Shown here piece by piece: positions 56,884-64,000 of a stretch of 64,000 bases of DNA. Each line of letters starts with the position of its first letter. Positions within the stretch are counted from its first letter, which is position 1. The notes beneath the pieces were generated by a model. That model was not told the origin of the DNA. It saw nothing but the letters and a program-made list of their open reading frames with translations, and did no database searches. The translations under genes were made by a program, and so were the position numbers. Origin of the DNA: Plantago major (taxonomy: Eukaryota > Streptophyta > Magnoliopsida > Lamiales > Plantaginaceae); the NCBI GenBank assembly GCA_026545765.1, contig CM048840.1:46302580-46366579 (forward strand), written 5' to 3'.

Positions 56884-57530
56884 CTCCCATTCTCGTTTCT
56901 TTTTCACTCTACGCTTGAGGACATGCTTGAGTTTAGGTTTGGGGAGGGGGACTGTGCTCTCTAGTGTCTTGTCTGCATTTTCTCTATTTTCTGAGTCTCT
57001 AGAGTCTTTCGTCCTTTACTTTCTGTTTGTTTTGGTCAATTTTTCTTTTCTTCTCTAGAGTCTTTCGTGAGTCATTCTTCCAAGTTACGAAAACTTCTAT
57101 TGTGATTGTTAAATCTGCTTGCTGCTTACATTTTGCACGATTCTCAGCTTAGATAGTGTAGTGGATTTAAGATCTCGTAAGTTTGTTTTTCCTATAAATA
57201 TCAAGTTTGTTTAACCTTTAGTCCAAATTGCCGGTGAGAAACTTTAAGCCGATGAAAAAATATTGTACCGGCGTTTGTGTTATCCTTTCGGGAAGTGCAA
57301 ACCCTCTTGTTTGCGCCTTTTCATTCTCATGTGTACTCAGTTAAGTTAAGTATGACAAACGACATGCTCTTCATGTTTCATTTTGTCGAAAACCAGTGCA
57401 TTGCGAAGAACCGGTTTGGGGAGAAGAAATCTGCTGCGTTATGATGTTATTGTTCAAATCTTGTAATATGTTTTCCCCCTCATTAATTGAATCGTCTTGG
57501 AGTGTATCTATGGTACTTGTCACCACCGTA
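56884..57530 (+). other. 3' non-coding region of element K with polypurine-like tracts
   Basis: AGGTTTGGGGAGGGGGA-type tract at 56936-56951 and GGTTTGGGGAGAAG at 57413-57426, 462 bp apart; the third copy is the proper polypurine tract at 58188-58200. No gene supported. Confidence 0.6.
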
Positions 57531-57730
57531 GTTTTGTTAGGCGTGTTTCAAATACTACCTATATACCGGCATGGTCTTAAAAAGCCATATGTCCGTGAGG
57601 GTTGATGGCACGTACACCAAACTGACATGCACAAAAGTGTGGACTTGATAAACAGAACCTTTACCAAAAGGTGAGACTAAAAGAGTCCATAGTGGCCAAA
57701 TTGATTAGCATCTAATTTATTGTATGCAAA
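57530..57730 (+). other. Conserved 3' non-coding block, element K copy
   Basis: TTTCAAATACTACC, ACCGGCATGGT, ATATGTCCGTGAGGGTTGAT and hairpin TGCAC-AAAA-GTGTG (57628-57641; two G-U pairs). Shared with F, H and I. Confidence 0.6.
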
Positions 57731-57844
57731 TATGTGGTGATATGGAGGGTTGGTTGTATGCTTTGACAAGTTGTTGTGCGCAAGGAAAAGCCCCTTCTGA
57801 CTTAACTGATTGAGTACATTCCATGAGGTATTTGAGGCACCTTT

Positions 57845-57910
57845 GTGACGAAAGTCACCTTCCTTTTCTATTATTGTTCCTTGAGTGATTAACCTACTGG
57901 ACAGTTCCAG
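57845..57910 (+). other. Two-hairpin RNA module, element K copy
   Basis: GTGAC-GAAA-GTCAC (57845-57858), GNRA loop, then CTGGA-CAGT-TCCAG (57897-57910). About 290-360 nt before the LTR. Confidence 0.55.
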
Positions 57911-58187
57911 AGTGTGAGAGAGAGATGTATAGGATTTCCTTCTGAGGGATTGGAGAGTTAGACTTAAGTGCTATTTACTTGAGAAACTCTCTTACAGGAT
58001 TTTTTGTACACTAATTCTGTCAAGGTTAGTTGAGTGCAAACCTTTTGCATCTTGTGAACTTAACGCTTACAATGGTAGAGTTCGGTCACTTGGAATTCTG
58101 ACTCGTTTATGTGTTCTTGTGTGTCGTTGTCTAGAGTCTAGTTGTTTTTATTTTGTTGTGAGTTTGCTCGAGGACGAGCAAAGGTTC

Positions 58188-58200
58188 AGTTTGGGGAGTT
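58188..58200 (+). other. Polypurine tract of element K
   Basis: AGTTTGGGGAGTT ends directly at the 3' LTR (58201). Confidence 0.8.
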
Positions 58201-59454
58201 TGATGAGACGATAATTTAGAGTCTCATTTGGTCCTTTTTAGCTGTCTTTGTTAGTCTTCGTTTATAGTTTTTTAGTGTTTTTGTACGTTTTTATGCTTTG
58301 GTATTTTGGTGTTGTTTTGCAGGAATCGGTAGTTTTGAGCCAAAGATGAGGAGTTGAGGTTAACAAGGTTACCCATGGAGCGTTTTCTCGCCTGGCGAGA
58401 TTTCTGAGCCGATAAATCCATCGGGAGGAGCTCACATGGCGAAGAATTGATCCGTATTGGCGAGATTTTGAATAAACCTCTTTTGAAGATTGAAGCTACT
58501 TGGCAATGAGCATTTTGCTCACCGTGGCGAAATTATGCGAGGGCTATATATATTGCAATAAAGAAGGCTCGCCGTGGCAAGCTATTCCTTCCGCAGCGGC
58601 GAGATGCGTAGATGGGAATTTCGATTTCCTTATTAATATTGGATTTTGTAATTTCTTTCATACTTCTTTTAACCTATTTCATAGAAAAAAGCTCCATATT
58701 CATACTTTGACATTGAGACATATTTGGAGCTTGGTTTTCATCATTGTTGAAGAATTGATATAGAATTCCTGGTAATATTTGATAAATCTCTATCGTTTAT
58801 CTCTTCGATTCATGTTGCTATTGTTATTCGATTTGTATGAGCTTGTGTGCAATTATCAATATGTCTATGTTTATCATATCGAATAGCTTGAATTCTTTGA
58901 TATTTGCTTCTACTATGAGTAGCTAGATCACTCCAAACACAGTGGTTATGTGACGGTTTTGCGTATTCGATTCTAGGGTTAAGATTAGTTCATATAGGTT
59001 CGTCTAGTTCAAAATCTTCGTAAAAACTATCAATCCAATTCACTAGTTCAAGATTTTCTAAATCGTTTTCGGTTAAGGATCGTGGATTGACGACCCACGA
59101 TTTCTCTAGTTCAAAATACTCAAATGATGATTGGTTGAGGTTGGATTGATCGATTTATGTACATCGACCGTGTGACAAATATGAACGATTTCCCTAGATC
59201 GAATTAGCGTTACTCGATCATAACTGTTGTGTTCTCTTCTCTCATTGTTAAAAACTGTTTATCTGCTTTTCTGTTTTCTGTTTATCAGAAGTAATCAAAA
59301 TCAAACAAATCAAATTGTTTTCATAAGTAACTGTTTGCTCTCAAACTGTTGTTGTAGCTTAATTTATTCCTTAGCGAACGACTCTGTGCTTAGCATTGTA
59401 TATTTACAATAACTGCTTCCTACTTGTTTTCTAAGTAGTAATTTGAGCACATCA
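58201..59454 (+). repeat. 3' LTR of element K
   Basis: 1254 bp, TGATGAGACG...GAGCACATCA. The palindromes near the TATA box are eroded compared with the 5' LTR (for example GAGCTCACATGGCGAAG near 58427). Confidence 0.9.
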
Positions 59455-59459
59455 GTTCT

Positions 59460-60694
59460 CAAGCAGCTAACTAGGCAACTATGATGTTTTCAAGTGTTAA
59501 ACGTAAGAGTTTGCGAGTAACAGTTTGTAAGATTGAGTTTGTTTTGATAATTAAACTAAGTAAACTAAAAGTTTGAATCGAGATGGGAAATAGACACGGT
59601 AGAATTTCAGACTAATCAAATACGAATCAAACCTATTGTTCATATGCTGTCACAATTATTTGTCCAAATAAACTACCAATTTCATTTTAACCAAAACATT
59701 CTTTGAAGATGTGAAGTAGAGAAATCAATGGATTGTCAGACGATTGATTCTTAACCTAAATGTGTTTGAAGATTTAGAGTAAGACTACTGAAATTGGGGT
59801 TTTTACGAAGTTTGAGAAGAAGCTTAACACATATGAGCAGAACCTGGTAAAGATCTGATTCGATTAATCTACATTGCTACCGCTATCGAAGGATTAACTA
59901 CTCATAGCACAAGCAATAACATACTCAATGAAAATCACAATCGAATTAAGCATGATACAAAAGATTATAAGCATACACCAAACAATCAAACACAAGAGAG
60001 AAGAAATTGTGAAAGAAAGGGTAAATGAATTGATAATCTAACCTCAAGATGTCAATCCGATGTCAATGGTATGATTCCAAGTGAAATTGATGAATAATCC
60101 CAGGCAAGAGAACCAAACTAGGGTTTATCTTGCTTGAGAGGGAAAAACGTAAGAAAACAATGTAAAAAAAAAAAAAAGTGTCTGAAACGAAGCTAAAATA
60201 ACAGAGGAATCTGTGAATCCCGTGTGGGTCGCGACCTGGATGGCGCTAGTCGCGACATGCGGGCTTCTGGGTTGCGACCTAGGTTGTGACTTGCGACCTC
60301 TGAACCAAAGTTGTAGATATTTTAATTATCTACGCGTGGCCGCCAAAATCAGGTCAATCGGACATCGTATGAGAATGTTATGGCCAAAGTGGCTAGACTG
60401 CTCCGTAAGTTTCACTTTTTCGCAGTCTCGCTTAAATGTCTCTGAACTCTTCATCCGAACTTCGAATACACTTCCGTTTTTGCCATTTTCCTCCACTTTG
60501 AAAGATCTATGTTCATCTATAAATTTCCAAAGCCATCATTTTACTCCGATTTTCATCTCTAAACACGAAAATCATAAAAACCTGTTGAAACACAAAACAC
60601 ATAAAAACGCACAAAATACGCTACGAAAGACGAATAGAGACGAACGAAAGCTGGTAAATAGAACGAAATGAGAGCCTAAAATACAGGCTCATCG
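59460..60694 (-). repeat. 5' LTR of element I, outer piece
   Basis: Continues the LTR begun at 51116. It ends CAGGCTCATCG, with CA changed to CG. At 60222-60300 it has a palindrome GGTCGCGACC (60227-60236) and several TCGCGAC / TTGCGACC copies; part of this is deleted in the left LTR. Confidence 0.85.
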
Positions 60695-61145
60695 TAAACC
60701 CTAAAGGTAACTAGTACTTTTAGTTCACTTGAACATTGTAAAAGAGGAAGCTTACTGAGTATGTTAGTCTAGCAAATCTTGTATAGGATGTTAGGTCTCA
60801 GATTGTAATTTTTATATCTTTGAAGAAGACCAAGAAGCAAGCATCCAGCAGGAAGGAGCTCATTATTTAAGATCAAGAGACTGCACAAGATTGCTGAAGA
60901 CTAAGGAGAAAAGTCTCCTTAAATAGCTTGGCTCAGATACCTTGAAGAAATCAAGTTTCTTTGGAAGACAAGTATTTCAATAGGTTTATGATACCCAATG
61001 CTCACTGAGTAAGGACATGCAAAGCCTCAGATAGCTTGCATTGCTCCGTTGAGACTACAGGACAAAAGATAGTACACTGTATTTATTACGCAGACAGAGA
61101 TTTCTGAACAAAAATATATTTAAACATGCTTATAAGGTGAAAAAG
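60695..61145 (+). repeat. 3' LTR of element G, second piece, truncated
   Basis: After TAAAC the copia LTR resumes. Shared words with the D LTR include GTCTAGCAAATCTTGTATAG, GATGTTAGGTCTC, AAGAAGACCAAGAAG and GACTGCACAAGATTGCTGAA. The match ends near GGTGAAAAAGGTCAG, in mid-LTR. Confidence 0.75.
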
Positions 61146-61271
61146 GTCAGGGGCGTGACACGATCTATCAAAATTTGGACAATCCATGATGCCCAGCCTT
61201 TGGGCTTGGCATGAATAAATTGGGTTGTGGCATGTGAATAGTCAATTTTTTGTTAGGCCAGGGATATGAAG

Positions 61272-61630
61272 TAATCCATCCGTTCCGCTAAAAAATGTAA
61301 CTATTTTTTCTTTGGACGTCCCACTAATTTAATCCACTTCCTAAAAAGTAAACCCTACTAACCCCACTATCTTATATCCGTTCTTTTTAAAAATTTACAT
61401 TTTTCCATTTTGTGAGTTTTTTTTAAGTTTAACGTTTCCTTTTTTGGATTGGAAACCCACTATCTCCACTTATTAATTTTTTAAACACTCTCTTTCATAC
61501 TTTATCAATTTTCTCTCTTACTTTTTCTATACTCTCTCATACTTTTTACCCTCTACTTACTATTTTATTCCATTTCCTTAAAATTCACACAAAACCAAAA
61601 TGTAAACCTTCTAAAAGACCGGAGGGAGTA
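61272..61630. mobile_element. Stowaway-like MITE 1
   Basis: Left end TA/ATCCATCCGTTCCGC, right end complementary to TA/CTCCCTCCGGTC, with TA on both sides; about 355 bp, AT-rich, non-coding. Ends are diverged but of the Tc1/mariner-derived Stowaway type (CTCCCTCCGTCCC). Confidence 0.65.
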
Positions 61631-61754
61631 TTTTTTTTTCATTCTTTATCATTTCTCTCTCTTATCTTTCATACTTTCTCCATTCTTTATCATTTATCTT
61701 TCCACCAATAAATAATAAACTATTGGCCGTCTCAAAAACAAATGTCGGAAAGTT

Positions 61755-61920
61755 TGTGGGCTATATAAGTGTAGACGCTTAGAAATCTACAATCATATTA
61801 GGGTTAGAAATTTAGGGGCACCAGCAACCTACAAGGCAACAATGGCAAACAGAGACGTAATGTTCCAAGGTGACACTAGTGTGGTGTTGACCGAATGGAC
61901 TCCGACACTCAAGTTAGGTG
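61755..61920 (+). other. Possible promoter and short leader ORF
   Basis: CTATATAAGTG near 61762 is followed about 80 bases later by ATG 61842, in a good context (CAACAATGGC), opening 26 codons (MANRDVMFQG...). It could be the remnant of a host or transposon gene. No homolog recognised. Confidence 0.25.
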
Positions 61921-62540
61921 ACTGACATACAGCGTAATCAATGAAAGGGATAGAGAGAAGGATGATGATGAGTGTCGACTTATCCTGTTGGTTGAGTCGG
62001 TTCGGCAAAGTAAGGACACGCACCGACGAAATGCTAGCTGACCTTGCTGGAGGAAGCTAGCTGGTAGTCGTCGGACAGTGATCGACGATGGATGGTTGAG
62101 AGCGTTGATCAAAGATCTTGAGAGATAGATTGCTAGTGTTCGTTGCAGTCAGAATGCGATGATCCTTCCACGCCTCCCCACTTTTGTTTATGTAGTTCGT
62201 CCATCGTTGGAGTCTGTTCGTGAATCTCTTGGGCAAGGAAGTTGGAACTCGCTAAGTGGGTTGGACCGTGTCTCGCGTGGTTGGAAGGGTGGTTTCAAAT
62301 TGATTGCTCACAGACTGACTGTTGACAGGGTCAGTCATGTAAGGTGAGTTGGCTAGTATGTCGGTCAAGTCTTTGTTGTAGTCGATCATGCAAAGTGAAT
62401 TTGGCTAGTTTGTCGGTCAATGAGTCAGTCAAGCGAGAGGAGGTTTGGTTGATCCATCAGCCAAGTCATGACTTGTTAATGGACCATGGATTGGGCCGTA
62501 GCCTTGATGGGCTAGATTGTCGGTCTAGTTGGTAAAGAGC
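61921..62540. other. Low-copy spacer with a short duplication
   Basis: No gene supported. A roughly 55-bp imperfect duplication around 62330-62430 repeats TTGGCTAGTTTGTCGGTCAA. Short open frames here lack recognisable motifs. Confidence 0.35.
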
Positions 62541-62695
62541 GAATTTTGACCAATACAATAAGCGGGGCGGAGGGAGTAGGATATTATAGATGTCGAATCG
62601 AACAAAAATTTGGACATACATAGGAGATGGCATATGCCTGGATTTGTCAAATTGTGGCATAAAGAATGTAGGTTTAACCAAACCAAACATAGATA

Positions 62696-62935
62696 CTCCC
62701 TCCGTCCCAGTTTCATATTCCCGCATTCCATTTTAGTTTGTCACAACTTCATCTTCTAATCCCTTAAATGAAAGATCTCTCTTCTACTCTATACAATATC
62801 TCTTCTACTTTATTCACTATTTATCATAGTTTATTCACTATCTTTCCTACTTTATCACCATCTCTCCGACTTTATTCACTTTTATCTTAAATCTTGTGTA
62901 TGCAGGCCAGGGAAGATGAAAGCAGGGACGGAGGG
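62696..62935. mobile_element. Stowaway MITE 2
   Basis: 240 bp; CTCCCTCCGTCCC at the left and GGGACGGAGGG at the right, flanked by TA (62694-62695, 62936-62937). Internal sequence rich in CTTCTACTTTATTCACT words. No coding potential. Confidence 0.85.
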
Positions 62936-62939
62936 TATA

Positions 62940-63100
62940 TGGTATTTCTTACATCCGCTAAAAAATGTAATTATTTCTTTTGGAGACGTCTCACTAATTT
63001 AGTCCACTTACTAGAATTGTAAAAAAAATAAACCCACAATTTTATATTTATTTCATTTTTTTTTTATCATTTATCTATCTTATCTTTATATTTATTTCAT
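62940..63100. repeat. Partial MITE 1 copy
   Basis: ATCCGCTAAAAAATGTAA and GTCTCACTAATTTAGTCCAC repeat the left end of MITE 1 (61280-61330). Only that end is present. Confidence 0.5.
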
Positions 63101-63114
63101 TGTGTGCTTTCCAC

Positions 63115-63971
63115 TTGGGATTTTCTGTATCCCATCCTGAATCTCACCAAATCTCACCCTATATCAAACCACTTTTACAGTTAAACAATTCTTAGTCAAC
63201 CCAACTTCTAATCTTAAATGTGACTTCAGAAGTTATTTACGGAAATAGAATAAACCTTTCAAACACCATTAATTAAAATAATTAATTAAAGAGCCTTAAT
63301 AAACATAAACATATCACATACTAAAGAACTCTAAAGCTGCAACTCGCCAATTTACGTTAAAAAAAAAAAGGTACTAATACAAACTCTTAGCACATGAACT
63401 TTCTTCTCTAATTTAGTAACAGTATTGATAAGATTACATATATGGTTGTATATACAATGGAAACCGTTGTAATTGGATGATTGGTGTTGCTCGGTTTTTT
63501 CCCTTCTGTTGTTGCTCTTTTGTTTCTTCTGAGAAATGGTTGTCTTTAGTGCTGTTCTTGCAGTTGTAGCCTCCACATAACTTACAAGCCTACAGTGAAC
63601 ACGTTATCTGGCACACCTTGCACATCCATGAATTAGAATTTGGTTCTGAGGTTCAAATCTTCTGCATTTAGGAAGAAGAAAGGAGAAATGAATTGAGAGA
63701 GAAGTCTTTTAAATGAAAAAGAAAGAATTTTGCTCTTGGTTGAATAATGGTGGGAGAGAATCCTTGAAAGACTAAAAAATAAAGGGAGCAGAAACGAGGA
63801 AGAGAGAGTAAAGTTAGATATTTTAATTTGTTGTCTTGTCCCATTTTTTACAGTAAGTGTCGGTTAAGTCGAATTAATTAAAAGGAGCTGGAACTTAATA
63901 AATGATGGCAGGTGTCCGTAAAATGGTTTGATACAGGGTGACATTCAGAATGGGATACAAAAAAATTCCAA
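63115..63971. mobile_element. Putative long-TIR DNA element or MITE
   Basis: Inverted repeats of 50-65 bp: left arm 63115-63179 (TTGGGATTTTCTGTATCCC ...), right arm 63918-63971 (complement TTGGAATTTTTTTGTATCCC ...), both continuing TCTGAAT/CCTGAAT, TCACCCT and TATCAAACCA. The left arm has a small internal duplication. No target duplication seen. The 74-codon minus frame at 63352-63576 has no known motif. Confidence 0.6.
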
Positions 63972-64000
63972 ATATCACTCAAACAGTTATGTAATAATAT

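Larger units (their letters stand above)
51199..59454 (+). mobile_element. Element K: Athila-type Ty3/gypsy retrotransposon with decayed pol
   Basis: 8256 bp; LTRs 51199-52484 and 58201-59454, duplications GTTCT (51194-51198, 59455-59459). It lies inside the 5' LTR of element I in opposite orientation. Primer site, protease, reverse transcriptase, RNase H and integrase are recognisable; most of gag is deleted. A 1.3-kb non-coding 3' region carries three polypurine-like tracts and three hairpins. Confidence 0.95.
32410..60694 (-). mobile_element. Element I: Athila-type LTR retrotransposon lacking pol, carrying nested J and K
   Basis: LTRs at 32410-33691 and 51116-60694 (the latter split by K), primer site 51094-51111, duplications TAAAC (32405-32409, 60695-60699). 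Net internal sequence is only about 3.2 kb: gag and protease on the right, a non-coding 3' region on the left. J sits between the end of protease and the 3' region. No reverse transcriptase, RNase H or integrase is present on either side, so it is a deletion derivative or a non-autonomous type. Confidence 0.9.
25298..61145 (+). mobile_element. Element G: SIRE-like Ty1/copia retrotransposon, 3' half, with nested insertions
   Basis: Pieces of one plus-strand element: internal 25298-26879 and 32097-32373, then its 3' LTR 32374-32409 continuing at 60695-61145. The gaps are insertions H (ATTAC duplication) and I (TAAAC duplication). The LTR is of the same family as that of D. The left edge is the LTR of F, where the reading frame is still open; the right edge, at about 61145, is a truncation inside the LTR. 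Gag and pol of this copy are absent. Confidence 0.75.

Noticed and set aside
62159-62347. 62-codon frame in the right flank as a small gene
   Set aside because: No motif and no supported start; overlapping frames of similar length occur on the other strand.
63352-63576. 74-codon minus-strand frame as a host peptide gene
   Set aside because: It lies between the inverted repeats of a putative transposon, has no signal peptide or known domain, and ends in low-complexity sequence.

Overview
The window is a slab of flowering-plant nuclear DNA, more likely eudicot than grass. It is built almost entirely of nested transposable elements. I recognise no intact host gene, no rRNA and no tRNA. The evidence for a plant is: Ty3/gypsy elements of the Tat and Athila lineages with tRNA-Asp-type primer sites; a Ty1/copia element of SIRE-like organisation with the usual Met-initiator primer site; a CACTA (En/Spm) transposon with plant-type transposase domains; and Stowaway-type MITEs. 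Nearly every open frame is a fragment of a decayed gag, pol or transposase gene.

Layout, left to right. 1-4901: 3' part of a Tat-lineage element (A), with an antisense ORF2, a 107-bp tandem repeat and a 3' LTR split by a solo copia-type LTR (3082-4167). 4902-6643: fragment B with a putative plant transposon protein ORF. 6644-8355: 3' LTR and 3' end of a minus-strand Athila-like element (C). 8356-20674: 5' half of a minus-strand copia element (D), whose gag is split by a 7.4-kb CACTA element (E, 10017-17432). 20675-25297: minus-strand non-autonomous Athila-like element (F), lacking its 3' LTR. 25298-61145: 3' half of a plus-strand copia of the same family (G). G was hit by H (26880-32096, a gag-only Athila derivative) and, inside its LTR, by I (32410-60694, minus-strand Athila-type). 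I itself contains J (35005-49182, complete Tat element) and K (51199-59454, Athila with pol). 61146-64000: lower-copy flank with MITEs and one long-TIR element.

Matching target-site duplications fix the nesting: CAGGA (solo LTR), AAG (CACTA), ATTAC (H), TAAAC (I), CTTTC (J) and GTTCT (K). The order is therefore G, then H and I, then J and K. H, I and F lack pol and would depend on enzymes from autonomous relatives such as K.

The most interesting signals are non-coding. All five Athila-like elements whose 3' end is present carry a pair of small hairpins 210-360 nt before the 3' LTR; the stems differ between families but pair again, and the first loop is of GNRA type in four of five. A third hairpin, upstream of the pair, is present in the four with longer 3' regions. 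Several Athila LTR families carry clusters of perfect CG-rich palindromes just upstream of the TATA box. Both Tat elements carry an antisense gene with its own TATA box and conserved splice signals.
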